64,000 nt of DNA from Halopseudomonas laoshanensis. Its GTDB lineage: Bacteria; Pseudomonadota; Gammaproteobacteria; Pseudomonadales; Pseudomonadaceae. Of the stretch, positions 1 through 9,323 are shown one piece after another (the stretch's first letter is position 1; each line of letters starts with the position of its first letter). A program made the position numbers and the translations under genes. The notes below the pieces were generated by a model. The model worked only from the letters and a program-made list of their open reading frames with translations. It made no database searches and was not told where the DNA came from. Location: positions 434,001 through 498,000 of the forward strand of contig NZ_QOVF01000003.1 in NCBI RefSeq assembly GCF_008365385.1, in the 5' to 3' direction.

Positions 1-1
1 C

Positions 2-316
2 GATTTTGACCGGATGATGCTTGAGTGGAGCGACGTCAGCGGCCTGCCCGCGCATATCCTGCTCAGCAAAGCCGACAAACTGGCTTTTGGCGCAGCGAAG
101 AATACCTTGTTGAAGGTGCAGACCATCGTCCGCAAGGAATACGGCAATCGCGCCTCGGTGCAGCTGTTTTCAGCACCCAAGCGCCAGGGTCTGGATGAGG
201 CCTACACCGTGCTGGATAGCTGGCTTTTCTCTGAACAGGACGAGGAAGCAGACGCGGTAGATGATCAGTTGCAGGCGGAATCGGATGACGAGCAGGAAAA
301 CCAAGCTGGCGAATAG
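2..316 (+). CDS. engB: Ribosome biogenesis GTPase EngB/YihA, C-terminal part
   Basis: Only the C-terminal 104 codons are present; the gene begins before the window and the frame runs from base 2. EngB is a small essential TRAFAC GTPase that helps 50S subunit assembly. Seen here: the G4 guanine-specificity motif as SKADK, and a G5-like SAPKRQG near the end, followed by a short acidic tail (EQDEEADAV and on). The tail is rich in Asp and Glu, as in Pseudomonas EngB proteins. Its 3' end faces the polA end across the ErsA small RNA, the same neighbourhood as the spf (Spot 42) region of enterobacteria. The call rests on these motifs and on context. Confidence 0.9.
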   Translation, partial: DFDRMMLEWSDVSGLPAHILLSKADKLAFGAAKNTLLKVQTIVRKEYGNRASVQLFSAPKRQGLDEAYTVLDSWLFSEQDEEADAVDDQLQAESDDEQENQAGE

Positions 317-331
317 CCATTACGCCTGACC

Positions 332-372
332 AAAAAAAACCTCGAACTTCTATGGGGAGGGAAAGTTCGAGG
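332..372 (-). terminator. Rho-independent terminator of ErsA
   Basis: Inverted repeat CCTCGAACTT (340-349) and AAGTTCGAGG (363-372) with a 13-base loop. On the minus strand it is followed directly by eight T (332-339), so it terminates minus-strand transcription. The hairpin also lies just past the engB stop, but the T-run is on the minus-strand side only. Confidence 0.9.
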
Positions 373-464
373 TCTAATAACCGGGCGTGCTAGGAGAGAT
401 TACCCGGTATTTCTGCCAACACTAAATCACATCTAGGAGCATGAAGGGCTTGACTGGCCTTTCA
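332..464 (-). ncRNA. ersA: ErsA / Spot 42-like small regulatory RNA
   Basis: A minus-strand transcription unit of about 133 nt is defined at both ends. It has an AlgU-type promoter (GAACTT, 17 bases, TCAGA) and ends in a perfect 10-bp hairpin followed by eight T residues. It lies between the convergent ends of polA and engB and reads in the same direction as polA. In P. aeruginosa this is the position of ErsA, a roughly 132-nt envelope-stress sRNA under AlgT/U control that acts on algC and other mRNAs. No open reading frame fits. The terminator loop is C/U-rich (TCCCTCCCC), a typical single-stranded pairing site. The start is inferred from the promoter, so the 5' end could move by a few bases. 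Confidence 0.85.
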
Positions 465-469
465 CAGAT

Positions 470-497
470 TCTGACCGGCCCCGTTCAATCTAAGTTC
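470..497 (-). promoter_or_regulatory. AlgU (sigma-22/RpoE-type) promoter of ErsA
   Basis: On the minus strand GAACTT (492-497) is followed after 17 bases by TCAGA (470-474). This fits the AlgU/RpoE consensus GAACTT-N16/17-TCtgA. Transcription would start near 464. It implies induction by envelope stress, as known for ErsA in P. aeruginosa. Confidence 0.8.
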
Positions 498-562
498 AAT
501 AAAAATTCAAAAATACTGAAAATAGTTTTTGAGGCCTCTGTAACAGGGGTTTCAGCGCTATC

Positions 563-3307
563 TCAGTGCGCCTCATCCCAGTTGTCACCCACTCCGACAT
601 CCACCACGAGCGGCACCGCCAGTTCGGCTGCAGCAGCCATATGGGTGCGCAGCCCTTCGCTCAATTGCGGCACTTGATCCTCGCGCACTTCCAGTACCAG
701 TTCGTCGTGCACCTGCATGATCACCCGGGCGTCGAGGCCAGACTCCGCCAGCCAGGCATCAACCGTGAGCATCGCCCGTTTGATGATATCCGCTGCGGTA
801 CCCTGCATCGGCGCGTTGATCGCGGTGCGCTCGGCGCCTTTGCGTAGCGCCTGATTCTTGGCATTGATATCCGGCAGGTACAGGCGTCGACCGAACAGGG
901 TTTCGACGAAGCCCTGCTCGCCAGCCTGAGCTCGAGTGCGCTCCATATAGCCGAGTACGCCTGGGTAGCGGGTGAAGTAGCGGTCGATATAGGCCTGAGC
1001 CTGTTTACGATCGACATCAATCTGTTTAGCCAGACCAAAGGCGCTCATGCCGTAGATCAGGCCGAAGTTGATCGCCTTGGCCTTGCGCCGCTGATCGTTG
1101 CTGACTTCATCCAGCTCCACACCGAAGACCTCGGCAGCGGTAGCCTTGTGCACGTCCAGGCCATTCTGAAAAGCGTGCAGCAGTCCAGGATCCTGGGCCA
1201 GATGGGCCATGATCCGCAGTTCGATCTGCGAATAGTCCGCCGCTACCAGCTTGTAGCCTTTGGGTGCGACAAAGGCCTGGCGAATACGCCGGCCTTCGGC
1301 GGTCCGAATCGGAATGTTCTGCAGGTTCGGATCAGAAGACGACAGCCGTCCGGTGGCCGCGACGGCCTGGTGATAGCTGGTGTGAATACGCCCGGTGCGC
1401 GGGTTGATCTGCTCCGGCAGGCGGTCGGTGTAGGTGCTCTTGAGCTTGCTCAGGGTGCGGTACTGCATGATCACCTGAGGCAACGGATAACCCTGCTCTG
1501 CCAGCTCGGCCAGCACCGCCTCGGCGGTCGAGGGCTGGCCCTTGGCGGTCTTGGAGATCACCGGGATGCCCTGCTTTTCATACAGAATGGTACCCAGCTG
1601 CTTGGGTGAGCCCAGATTGAACTCTTCGCCGGCCAGTTCGAAGGCTTCGCGTTGCAGAGCTGTCATCTTGTCACCCAGCTCGATGCTCTGGATGCCCAGC
1701 AGCTTGGCATCGACCAGCGCGCCGTAGCGCTCGATCCGTGCCAGCACTGGCACCAGCGGCATTTCAATCTCGCGCAGCACCTTGGCTAGACTCGGCTCGG
1801 CTTCCAGCTTGGCCCAGAGTGTCTGGTGCAAACGTAAGGTGATATCGGCATCTTCGGCGGCGTAAGGTCCGGCCTGCTCCAGCGCGATCTGATCAAAGGT
1901 CAGCTGCTTGGCGCCCTTGCCGGCGATGTCTTCGAAATGAATGGTGCTATGGCCGAGATACCGCAGCGCCAGACTGTCCATATCGTGACGGGTCGCGGTG
2001 GAGTTAAGTACGTAGGACTCAAGCATGGTATCGAAGGCGATCCCCTGCATCTCGACGCCGTAATGCGCGAGCACGTTCATGTCGTACTTGGCGTGCTGCC
2101 CGACCTTGGCTTTGTTCGGGTCTTCCAGCAGCGGCTTGAGTGCGGCAACCACGGCGTCGCGGTCGAGCTGGTCAGGCACGCCCATATAGCTGTGGGCCAC
2201 CGGAATATAGGCTGCTTCATTGGCCGAGACGGCTAGCGATACGCCTACCAGCTCCGCCTTCTGCGCGTGAATGCTGGTGGTTTCGGTGTCGAATGCGAAT
2301 AGATCGGCGCTGCGCAGCTTGTCCAACCAACGCTCCAGGCCAGCCTGATCGAGAACAATCTCGTATTTCACTTCAGCAGCGGTGGCTTCGACGGGTGCGC
2401 TAGCCGCGCCTTGCGCGACGGCCTTGGCCTCGCGCGACAGATCCTCTACCCAGCTTCTGAATTCCAGCTCCTGGTACAGCGCCATCAGCGCTTCGCGGTC
2501 AGGTTTGCCGGGCATCAGCGCGTCAGCGCGGATATCCAGCTCCACATCTACCTTGATGGTTGCCAGCTGGTAGGAGAGATAAGCCATCTCCTTGAACTCC
2601 AGCAGCTTCTCCGGCAGCTTCTTCGCCCCACGGATGGTCAGCTCCGGCACTTTATCGAGGTTGGCGTAGATCATGTCCAGCCCGCCGCCGATACCGGTAA
2701 TCAGACCGGAGGCGGTTTTCTCGCCCACGCCCGGGACGCCGGGAATGTTGTCGGACTTGTCGCCCATCAGCGCGAGAAAGTCGATGATGCATTCCGGGCC
2801 GACGCCGAACTTCTCGTGCACGCCCGGAATATCCAGCACCGTGCCACTCATGGTGTTGACCAGGGTGATGTGTTCATCGACCAGTTGGGCCATGTCCTTG
2901 TCGCCGGTGGAAATCACCACCGGGCAGCCGGCCGCCGCGCTTTGCCGGGCCAGGGTACCAATCACGTCATCCGCTTCCACGCCATCCACACACAGCAGCG
3001 GCAGGCCGAGGGCCTTGACGCTGGCATGCAGAGGTTCGATCTGCAGGCGCAAATCGTCGGGCATCGGCGGGCGGTGGGATTTGTAATCTTCAAACAGCTC
3101 ATCGCGGAAGGTCTTGCCCTTGGCGTCGAAGACCACGGCAAAGGGGCTGCGCGGATACTGTTTGCGCAGACTGTTGAGCATGTTCAGCACGCCTTTTACT
3201 GCGCCGGTGGGCAAACCCTTGGACGTAGTCAGCGGCGGCAGGGCGTGAAAGGCCCGGTAAAGGTAGGATGAACCATCCACCAGGATCAGGGGGGCTTTGT
3301 CAGTCAT
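563..3307 (-). CDS. polA: DNA polymerase I
   Basis: 914-residue family A polymerase for Okazaki fragment maturation and excision repair, about the Pseudomonas length. Domains in order: 5'-3' exonuclease (residues 1 to about 300, with [19 protein letters not shown] and the helix-hairpin-helix region [13 protein letters not shown]); 3'-5' proofreading domain (about 330-520) with intact acidic residues in FDTETT and YAAEDAD; polymerase domain with motif [12 protein letters not shown], the O-helix region [10 protein letters not shown], and motif C VHDELV. All three activities should therefore be intact. The start is the first ATG in frame; its ribosome-binding site is weak (TGACCTGACGC just before it). 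It is divergent from the DUF2782 gene and has ErsA downstream on the same strand. Confidence 0.98.
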   Translation of the reverse strand: MTDKAPLILVDGSSYLYRAFHALPPLTTSKGLPTGAVKGVLNMLNSLRKQYPRSPFAVVFDAKGKTFRDELFEDYKSHRPPMPDDLRLQIEPLHASVKALGLPLLCVDGVEADDVIGTLARQSAAAGCPVVISTGDKDMAQLVDEHITLVNTMSGTVLDIPGVHEKFGVGPECIIDFLALMGDKSDNIPGVPGVGEKTASGLITGIGGGLDMIYANLDKVPELTIRGAKKLPEKLLEFKEMAYLSYQLATIKVDVELDIRADALMPGKPDREALMALYQELEFRSWVEDLSREAKAVAQGAASAPVEATAAEVKYEIVLDQAGLERWLDKLRSADLFAFDTETTSIHAQKAELVGVSLAVSANEAAYIPVAHSYMGVPDQLDRDAVVAALKPLLEDPNKAKVGQHAKYDMNVLAHYGVEMQGIAFDTMLESYVLNSTATRHDMDSLALRYLGHSTIHFEDIAGKGAKQLTFDQIALEQAGPYAAEDADITLRLHQTLWAKLEAEPSLAKVLREIEMPLVPVLARIERYGALVDAKLLGIQSIELGDKMTALQREAFELAGEEFNLGSPKQLGTILYEKQGIPVISKTAKGQPSTAEAVLAELAEQGYPLPQVIMQYRTLSKLKSTYTDRLPEQINPRTGRIHTSYHQAVAATGRLSSSDPNLQNIPIRTAEGRRIRQAFVAPKGYKLVAADYSQIELRIMAHLAQDPGLLHAFQNGLDVHKATAAEVFGVELDEVSNDQRRKAKAINFGLIYGMSAFGLAKQIDVDRKQAQAYIDRYFTRYPGVLGYMERTRAQAGEQGFVETLFGRRLYLPDINAKNQALRKGAERTAINAPMQGTAADIIKRAMLTVDAWLAESGLDARVIMQVHDELVLEVREDQVPQLSEGLRTHMAAAAELAVPLVVDVGVGDNWDEAH

Positions 3308-3380
3308 GCGTCAGGTCAACATTTCCATAGGTAAAAGAGACTAGAATAAGAGCATCATTCCACGATAGGACAACTTTATC

Positions 3381-3668
3381 ATGATAAGCACACTCGGCCG
3401 CGGATTGGCGGTGATTGGTCTGGCCTTTGCGGTCAGCCTTTCAGCTCAGGCACAGGACGCCCCCGGCGAGCCTGAGGTAACCATTCGCACGGAAGGTGAC
3501 CGTACTGTTGAGGAGTACCGCCTGAATGGATTCCTGTACGCGATCAAGATCACGCCGAAGAATGGTGCTCCCTATTATCTGGTAGCGGTCGACGACGATG
3601 GTAATTTTGCCCGTTCCGATCAGCCGGAAGGCTTGCGCATCCCGTCGTGGAAAATTTTCGAGTGGTAG
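3381..3668 (+). CDS. DUF2782 family exported protein
   Basis: 95-residue protein with an N-terminal signal peptide (hydrophobic AVIGLAFAVSLSAQAQ, likely cut after AQA). The mature part is about 70 residues and matches the DUF2782 family: VEEYRLNGFLYAIKITPKNG, then a Tyr-rich strand and an acidic DDDGNF segment. It is probably periplasmic. It lies between polA and thrB, a conserved neighbour position in Pseudomonas, and ends 9 bases before thrB, so co-transcription is likely. The function is unknown; the family is small and beta-rich. Confidence 0.85.
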   Translation: MISTLGRGLAVIGLAFAVSLSAQAQDAPGEPEVTIRTEGDRTVEEYRLNGFLYAIKITPKNGAPYYLVAVDDDGNFARSDQPEGLRIPSWKIFEW

Positions 3669-3677
3669 GGGCGGTCC

Positions 3678-4622
3678 ATGTCTGTATTTACCGAGGTCAG
3701 CCGGGCTGAGCTTGAAGCTTTTCTAACGCGCTACGATCTCGGTCGTCTGCTGAGCCATGAAGGCATCAGCGGTGGCAGCGAGAACAGCAATTTTTTCGTC
3801 AGTTGTGAGCGCGGCGAGTTCGTGCTGACGCTGGTCGAGCGTGGTCCGGTGGACGATCTGCCGTTCTTTATCGAATTGCTTGAGCACCTGCACGCCGATG
3901 ATCTCCCAGTGCCTTACGCGCTGTCGGATCAACAGGGCCAGGCGCTGCAGCAACTCAACGGTCGGCCCGCGCTGCTGCAACCGCGGCTGCCCGGCAAGCA
4001 TGTAGCCCAGCCGGATGCCAGCCATTGCCAGGCCGTCGGTCAGACGCTGGCCCGGCTGCACAACAGCACGGAAAAAAGTGGCTTACTGCGCGAAACTGAC
4101 CGTGGCCTGCCGTGGATGCAGCGGCATCTCGGTGAACAGTTGCTGCATGCCCAGCAGGCGATGCTTGAGCCGCTGCGCGGCGTTATCGACAGCTGGCTGC
4201 AAACGCCGCCGCATTTGCCTGAGGCGGTGCTGCATGCCGACCTGTTCCGCGACAATGTACTGTTTGACGGCCACCATCTGAGTGGCGTGATCGATTTCTA
4301 CAACGCCGCCAGTGGCTGGACGCTTTATGATGTGGCCATCTGCGTGAATGACTGGTGTATGGACGAGAGCCAGCGCCTCGATTCCGGCCGCACCCACGCG
4401 CTGCTGGCCGGTTACGCCGGCATCCGACGTTTCACGCCGGTCGAAGCTGAACACTGGGCCGACGTGCTGCGCCTGGCAGCGCTGCGTTTCTGGCTCTCGC
4501 GGCAATTGGCGGCAGATCAGCACAGCGGCCAGAGCGGTGTGCTGGTCAAGGAGCCAGAGCATTTTCTGCGGGTGCTGGAAGGCCATGGCAAAGTGAGTAT
4601 CGGCTTACCCTTGGCGCTCTAA
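3678..4622 (+). CDS. thrB: Homoserine kinase (APH-fold type)
   Basis: 314-residue kinase making O-phosphohomoserine in threonine synthesis. Pseudomonads use this aminoglycoside-phosphotransferase-fold enzyme rather than the GHMP type. Seen: nucleotide-loop GGSENSNFFV near residue 30; catalytic LHADLFRDNVLFD (HxDxxxxN pattern) around residue 190; GVIDFYNA supplying the metal-binding Asp. The start follows GGGGCGGTCC with suitable spacing. It follows the DUF2782 gene by 9 bases. Its stop codon overlaps the stop of the convergent ROK kinase gene by a few bases, so no terminator separates the two. Confidence 0.93.
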   Translation: MSVFTEVSRAELEAFLTRYDLGRLLSHEGISGGSENSNFFVSCERGEFVLTLVERGPVDDLPFFIELLEHLHADDLPVPYALSDQQGQALQQLNGRPALLQPRLPGKHVAQPDASHCQAVGQTLARLHNSTEKSGLLRETDRGLPWMQRHLGEQLLHAQQAMLEPLRGVIDSWLQTPPHLPEAVLHADLFRDNVLFDGHHLSGVIDFYNAASGWTLYDVAICVNDWCMDESQRLDSGRTHALLAGYAGIRRFTPVEAEHWADVLRLAALRFWLSRQLAADQHSGQSGVLVKEPEHFLRVLEGHGKVSIGLPLAL

Positions 4623-5521
4623 CCCGGCCAGAGCCAGGCCGCGCCGCGCACGCCGCTGGCATCCCCATGCACGGCAGGCAGGATCGGCGTGGTGAAGCAG
4701 TCCGAGAACACATAACTGGGTAAGCGCTGGGTCAATTGCAGATACAGCGGCTGGTAGCGCGACATACCGCCGCCCAATACCACTACGTCTGGATCCAGCA
4801 CGTTGATCACGCTGGCCAGCGCTCGGGCCAGGCGGTCGTAGTAACGCGCCAGGGTGGCCAGAGCCTGTGGGTCGCTGGCGTCGGCCCGCTGGGTGATTTC
4901 CAGAGCGGACAGCTTTTCGCCGGTCTGCAACTGGTGGTCACGGGCGAAGCCGGTGCCGGAGACGAAGGTTTCAATGCAGCCGCGTTTGCCGCAAAAACAT
5001 TGAATACCAGGCAGCTCGGCGGCCGTGGGCCAGGGCAACGGATTATGGCCCCATTCCCCGCCGATCGCGTTGCGACCCTTGAGCACCTGCTGGTTGATCA
5101 CCACGCCGCCGCCGGTGCCGGTGCCAAGAATGACGCCGAACACTACCTGGGCGCCCCGGCCAGCGCCGTCAATCGCTTCCGACAGGGCAAAGCAGTTGGC
5201 ATCGTTGGCAAGGTGTACTTCGCGCTGCAGCGCGTCGCTCAGATCCTGTTGAAAAGGCTTGCCGTTCAGGCATTGGGTATTGGCATTGCGCATCAGTGAG
5301 GTGGCCGGGGACGGCGATCCGGGTACACCTATGCCGATGCTGGCGCTGGCGCCGAGCTGGTGTTCAGCGTCGGTGACCAGAGTGACTATGCAGGCGATCA
5401 GCGCCGCGTAGTCGTTGGAAGGGGTCGGTACGCGGATGCGGTAGCGCTCCTGGCCTTCAGTATCGAGCGCAACGAGTTCGGTTTTGGTGCCACCCAGATC
5501 GATGCCGATACGCAGGGTCAT
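4619..5521 (-). CDS. ROK family sugar kinase (fructokinase-like)
   Basis: 300-residue ROK kinase. Seen: N-terminal phosphate loop GIDLGGTKTE; catalytic-type NDANCFALSEA near residue 105; GVILGTGTGGGVV; the ROK zinc site as GHNPL plus CFCGKRGC. This fits Mak-type fructokinases or related hexose/N-acetylhexosamine kinases; the substrate cannot be fixed from sequence. The ATG at 5521 is chosen over an in-frame upstream codon at 5575 because MTLRIGIDLGGT is the family N-terminus and AAGAGA lies in front of it. It is monocistronic and convergent with thrB. Confidence 0.85.
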   Translation of the reverse strand: MTLRIGIDLGGTKTELVALDTEGQERYRIRVPTPSNDYAALIACIVTLVTDAEHQLGASASIGIGVPGSPSPATSLMRNANTQCLNGKPFQQDLSDALQREVHLANDANCFALSEAIDGAGRGAQVVFGVILGTGTGGGVVINQQVLKGRNAIGGEWGHNPLPWPTAAELPGIQCFCGKRGCIETFVSGTGFARDHQLQTGEKLSALEITQRADASDPQALATLARYYDRLARALASVINVLDPDVVVLGGGMSRYQPLYLQLTQRLPSYVFSDCFTTPILPAVHGDASGVRGAAWLWPG

Positions 5522-5675
5522 GATGGTTATCTCTTGAACAGGTATGAGCTCATTCTGCCCTGTCGTCTCGCTCAAACAAAGCCGAGGCGCCGCGTTAGAG
5601 CAAGCGTTTCGAATCTTTACCTTGGCGGGTTGCGATCACCGCCAGGCTACATCGGTCATAGAGGGGTAGATCAAT

Positions 5676-6089
5676 ATGCTGCAATACGGTCAACAAGACG
5701 CCTCATTCCAGGCTGCCGGCGGGTATGAGGGGGTGCGGCAACTGGTGGATGATTTCTACCAGATAATGGATGAGCATGCTGATGCCGTGGCGGTGCGGAG
5801 GTTGCATGCCGAGGATCTGAGCTCGGCGCGGGACAAACTCACCCGGTTTTTGTGCGGCTGGCTAGGCGGGCCGCGGCTCTATCTGGAGCGCTACGGGCAG
5901 ATCAATTTACCCAGCTTTCACGCGCACTGGAGCATCGATGAGGCCGAGCGCGATGCCTGGCTCAACTGCATGGCCGGGGCGCTGGAACGGCAGCCGTGGT
6001 CAGCGGAATTCAAAGCTTATCTTTTCCAGCAACTACGGGTTCCAGCCGAACGGGTGATGCAAGCCTCGCAGGCAACCCGCCGCAGCTAG
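5676..6089 (+). CDS. Group II truncated hemoglobin (YjbI/GlbO-like)
   Basis: 137-residue 2-over-2 globin. Seen: the N-terminal GGYEGVRQLVDDFYQIM helix, GWLGGPRLYLERYG, then HAHWSIDEAERDAWLNCM, which is the F/G-helix pattern of group II truncated globins with the probable proximal His before WSI. The family binds heme and O2 or NO, in redox or NO defence. The ATG follows GAGGGG. The stop codon sits inside a small GC-rich inverted repeat (6077-6095, CCGCCGC / GCGGCGG) shared with the end of znuA; it lacks a T-run. Confidence 0.88.
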   Translation: MLQYGQQDASFQAAGGYEGVRQLVDDFYQIMDEHADAVAVRRLHAEDLSSARDKLTRFLCGWLGGPRLYLERYGQINLPSFHAHWSIDEAERDAWLNCMAGALERQPWSAEFKAYLFQQLRVPAERVMQASQATRRS

Positions 6090-6102
6090 CGGCGGCACCT
6101 GT

Positions 6103-7032
6103 TCAGAGTTTTTCCAGGCAGTTGGCCATCTGCTCGGCAAGCGAGCTCAAGGTTTGCTCGTAACCGCGCGCAGAGATCTGAACGCCGCCACCTAATGGAT
6201 CCAGTTCGCCTTTTTCAACGGGCAGGCCCTGGGTCAAGCTATCGACCAGACGCGGGGTGAATTGCGGTTCGGTAAATACGCAACTGGCCCCGGCTTTCTG
6301 CAGTTGCTGGCGCAACAGATTGATATGCCGCGCTCCCGGCTGCACTTCATGGGACAGGCTGAAAATGCCGCGCGGGCGCAAGCCGTAATGGTCCTCGAAA
6401 TAGCCGTAGCCATCATGGAAGACAAAATACGCCCGATCCTGCAGCGGCCCCAGGCGCTCTTTCAGGCGCGCGTCCAACTCACTGAGGCGTTCAACGAAAG
6501 CCTCCGCATTGGCAGTCAACTGATCCGCATGTTGCGGATACAGATTGGCCAGATCCGCGGCCATAAATCGGGCAATATGCACCGCGTTGTCTGGCGACAG
6601 CCAGATATGTGAATCCAGTGCGCCGTGGTCGTGGTCATGACCGTGATCATGGCCATGATTGTGCTCGCTTTCATCTTCCTGGAAGTTAATGGATTGCAGT
6701 TGCTCGCGCACCCGCATGCCCGGTAGATGCAGCAGCGCCTGGGCGTTGCCCTGGCGACCCAGCACCTCTTCCAGGAACAGCTCCAGCTCGGGGCCGATCC
6801 AGTAGATGCGCTCGGCATTCAACAGCGCACGGCGGTCTGACGGGCGCAGAGCGTAGTTGTGCGGCGAATTGCCGGGCGGGAGCAACACCGCCGGAGTGTC
6901 GACGCCGTCCATCACCGCCGCGGCGATCTGCTGCAGCGGTTTGATGGTGGTCAGCACCTTGGCGCTGTCAGCCAGCACAGGAAAAGACAGGCCCAGACTG
7001 CAAAGCAGCAAGAGCATTAAGCGCAACAGCAT
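6103..7032 (-). CDS. znuA: Zinc ABC transporter substrate-binding protein ZnuA
   Basis: 309-residue periplasmic zinc-binding protein of the cluster 9 family, with a signal peptide (LRLMLLLLCSLGLSFPVLA). Mature features: TTIKPLQQIAAAVMDG, a metal-site His in NSPHNYALRPSD, a His-rich flexible loop near residues 125-138 (HNHGHDHGHDHDHG), the site around DSHIWLSP, and HDGYGYFEDHYGL. The start at 7032 is chosen because the signal peptide begins there and GGAGATATTTCC precedes it; an upstream in-frame start would run through the Zur box. It is divergent from zur-znuC-znuB and is probably repressed by Zur when zinc is plentiful. Confidence 0.95.
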   Translation of the reverse strand: MLLRLMLLLLCSLGLSFPVLADSAKVLTTIKPLQQIAAAVMDGVDTPAVLLPPGNSPHNYALRPSDRRALLNAERIYWIGPELELFLEEVLGRQGNAQALLHLPGMRVREQLQSINFQEDESEHNHGHDHGHDHDHGALDSHIWLSPDNAVHIARFMAADLANLYPQHADQLTANAEAFVERLSELDARLKERLGPLQDRAYFVFHDGYGYFEDHYGLRPRGIFSLSHEVQPGARHINLLRQQLQKAGASCVFTEPQFTPRLVDSLTQGLPVEKGELDPLGGGVQISARGYEQTLSSLAEQMANCLEKL

Positions 7033-7055
7033 GGAAATATCTCCGGGGGCGTAAT

Positions 7056-7070
7056 TGTTATATGATAACA
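7056..7070. promoter_or_regulatory. Zur operator between znuA and zur
   Basis: Palindrome TGTTATATGATAACA, matching the gammaproteobacterial Zur box core (GTTATA-N-TATAAC type). It lies 23 bases upstream of the znuA ATG and 44 bases upstream of the zur ATG, so one site can control both directions. Confidence 0.85.
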
Positions 7071-7114
7071 GCAGTAAAGCCGTTGACCAGACTCCCTTTG
7101 AAGGCCAGCCCGCC

Positions 7115-7609
7115 ATGAGCAATCTCAGCCTGCCCCATGATCCGCACCAACCGCATGACCACGACGCCTGTGTGCATGACGCGCTGGCGGCGGCCGAACA
7201 CTTGTGCGAGCGCGCCGGCGTGCGTTTTACCGCGCTGCGTAAACGGGTGCTGGAGCTGGTCTGGGACAGTCACAAGCCACTGGGCGCCTATGACATTCTT
7301 GATACGCTGGCGCGAGAAGATGGCCGACGTGCAGCCCCCCCAACCGTATACCGGGCGCTGGACTTTCTCTTGGAGCAGGGTCTGGTCCATCGCATTGCGT
7401 CGCTGAATGCTTTTATTGGCTGCGCCAGCCCGGAGCACCGACATCAGGGTCAGTTTCTGATTTGTCGGCAGTGTCATATCGCTATCGAGCTGGATAACAG
7501 TTCCATCCAGGACGCCATCGCCGCCAGTGCCAAGGGCTTCGGATTTCAGGTCGAGGGCGAAACCGTAGAAATCACCGGTCTGTGCGCGCAGTGCCAGGCG
7601 GCAGCATGA
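7115..7609 (+). CDS. zur: Zinc uptake regulator Zur (Fur family)
   Basis: 164-residue Fur-family repressor (Np20 in P. aeruginosa). Seen: a His-rich N-terminus ([10 protein letters not shown]), a winged-helix with [25 protein letters not shown] and [20 protein letters not shown], then [14 protein letters not shown] and a terminal CAQC. The two CxxC pairs form the structural zinc site. The ATG at 7115 is used; a TTG at 7055 in the same frame lies inside the operator and is unlikely. The stop overlaps the znuC start (ATGA), giving translational coupling and likely autoregulation through the shared Zur box. Confidence 0.95.
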   Translation: MSNLSLPHDPHQPHDHDACVHDALAAAEHLCERAGVRFTALRKRVLELVWDSHKPLGAYDILDTLAREDGRRAAPPTVYRALDFLLEQGLVHRIASLNAFIGCASPEHRHQGQFLICRQCHIAIELDNSSIQDAIAASAKGFGFQVEGETVEITGLCAQCQAAA

Positions 7610-8397
7610 GCGAGTCACTGCTCAGTCTGAGTAATGTCAGCCTGCGGCTGCATGGCAACCCGGTGCTGGAATCGGTCAGCCTCAGCGTCAAGCGCGGTGA
7701 AGTCGTCACCTTGATTGGCCCCAACGGCGCGGGTAAAACCAGCCTGGTGCGAGTCGTGCTGGGTTTGCTCAAGACGGACTCGGGCAAGGTGCAGCGCCAG
7801 CCCCGCATGCGCATCGGCTATATGCCGCAGAAGTTGCAGGTGGATGCGACCCTGCCGCTGACAGTCATGCGCTTTTTGCTGCTGGCGCCGGGTGCCAAGC
7901 GCAGCGAGGCACTGCAGGCGCTGGAGGATGTAGGCGCCGGGCATCTGCTTGAGCGGCCGTTGCAACAGGTCTCCGGTGGCGAGTTGCAACGCATATTGCT
8001 GGCCAGGGCATTGCTGCGTAATCCGGACTTGCTGGTGCTCGACGAGCCGGTGCAGGGTGTGGATGTAAACGGTCAGATTGAGTTGTACCAACTGATTACC
8101 CGCCTGCGCGACCGCTATAACTGCGGCGTGCTGATGGTCTCGCACGATCTGCATCTGGTGATGGCGACCACAACCACGGTGGTGTGCCTGAATCGCCACG
8201 TATGCTGTTCCGGCCATCCCGAACAGGTCAGCCTGGACCCGGCTTTTGTCGCGCTGTTTGGCGAGCAGGCCAGCGCCCTGGCGGTGTACAACCACCACCA
8301 TGATCACGACCATGATCTGCATGGTGAAGTAGTGGATGCCTTGCCTTCCCATACATCACACAGCCACCAGCACGGACCTGACTGCAAGCATGCCTGA
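7606..8397 (+). CDS. znuC: Zinc ABC transporter ATP-binding protein ZnuC
   Basis: 263-residue ABC ATPase powering zinc import. Walker A GPNGAGKT at residues 38-45; signature VSGGELQRI (Val in place of the usual Leu); Walker B LLVLDEP; switch His in [10 protein letters not shown]. The C-terminus carries a His-rich tail ([11 protein letters not shown], then HTSHSHQHG), probably metal-binding and typical of ZnuC proteins. The start overlaps the zur stop and the end overlaps the znuB start by 8 bases, so the three genes form a tight operon. Confidence 0.95.
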   Translation: MSESLLSLSNVSLRLHGNPVLESVSLSVKRGEVVTLIGPNGAGKTSLVRVVLGLLKTDSGKVQRQPRMRIGYMPQKLQVDATLPLTVMRFLLLAPGAKRSEALQALEDVGAGHLLERPLQQVSGGELQRILLARALLRNPDLLVLDEPVQGVDVNGQIELYQLITRLRDRYNCGVLMVSHDLHLVMATTTTVVCLNRHVCCSGHPEQVSLDPAFVALFGEQASALAVYNHHHDHDHDLHGEVVDALPSHTSHSHQHGPDCKHA

Positions 8398-9175
8398 CTT
8401 TCTGATTTATGCGCTCATGGCCGGCCTTGCCCTGGCTCTGGTGGCTGGCCCGCTGGGCTCCTTCGTGGTCTGGCGGCGCATGGCCTATTTTGGCGATACC
8501 CTGTCGCACTCGGCGCTGCTGGGTATTGCGTTGGGCATTCTGCTGGATATCAACCTCACTCTCGCAGTGACGCTCGGCTGCGTACTCTTGGCCGTTCTGC
8601 TGGTCGCTCTGCAGCACAAGCAGTGGCTGGCCAGCGATACGCTGCTTGGCATTCTGGCGCACAGCAGCCTGTCGCTAGGCCTGGTGGTGTTGGCGTTGAC
8701 CGATAACGTGCGCGTTGACCTGATGGCCTACCTGTTCGGCGACCTGCTGGCCATCGGTCGCGAGGATCTGTACTGGATGCTCGGCGGGCTGGTGATAGTG
8801 ATGGTGTTACTGACCCTGCTCTGGCGCCGGCTGCTGTCGGTCACCGTGCATGAGGAGCTGGCCCGCGTGGAAGGTTTGCCGGTCACGGCGATCCGCCTGG
8901 CGCTGATGCTGCTGATAGCCATCGTCATCGCGGTGGCAATGAAGATCGTCGGTGTGCTGCTGATCACCTCGCTGCTGATCATCCCGCCGGCGGCGGCTCA
9001 GCGCCATGCACGCACGCCAGAGCAAATGGCCATGGGCGCCAGCGTGCTGGGCTGTCTGGCAGTGATGGGTGGGCTGGCGATGTCGTGGAACCTGGATACG
9101 CCAGCAGGTCCGTCGATCGTGGTCTGCGCCGCGCTGTTCTTCATGCTTGCGGTCAGCGTTCCGCGCCGGGCCTGA
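8390..9175 (+). CDS. znuB: Zinc ABC transporter permease ZnuB
   Basis: 261-residue integral membrane protein of the ABC-3 family with about eight hydrophobic segments. Family features: [21 protein letters not shown] near residue 30, the charged [10 protein letters not shown] loop that meets the ATPase, and [15 protein letters not shown]. The ATG at 8390 starts inside the znuC 3' end. It is the last gene of the zinc operon; 150 bases of GC-rich non-coding DNA with CTGGCCGG repeats follow, without a clear T-tailed hairpin. Confidence 0.94.
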   Translation: MPDFLIYALMAGLALALVAGPLGSFVVWRRMAYFGDTLSHSALLGIALGILLDINLTLAVTLGCVLLAVLLVALQHKQWLASDTLLGILAHSSLSLGLVVLALTDNVRVDLMAYLFGDLLAIGREDLYWMLGGLVIVMVLLTLLWRRLLSVTVHEELARVEGLPVTAIRLALMLLIAIVIAVAMKIVGVLLITSLLIIPPAAAQRHARTPEQMAMGASVLGCLAVMGGLAMSWNLDTPAGPSIVVCAALFFMLAVSVPRRA

Positions 9176-9323
9176 GCAGCCCTGCATAGAGAGAGCCTGG
9201 CCGGGCCTGGCCGGTCGCACCTAGCCGGCCGCTCCGTTACATCCGCTGTAACAGCTCGGCGATCCTGTTGTCCCATTTCTCGGATAGGCTGAAATGGACA
9301 CGGACCAATGAGCGCACCCTTGC

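Noticed and set aside
2411-3271. 286-codon plus-strand frame antisense to polA
   Set aside because: Inside the conserved 5'-3' exonuclease part of polA; no start signal and no family pattern.
9200-9235. CTGGCCGG repeats after znuB as a terminator
   Set aside because: No T-run and no clean stem; likely just GC-rich spacer.
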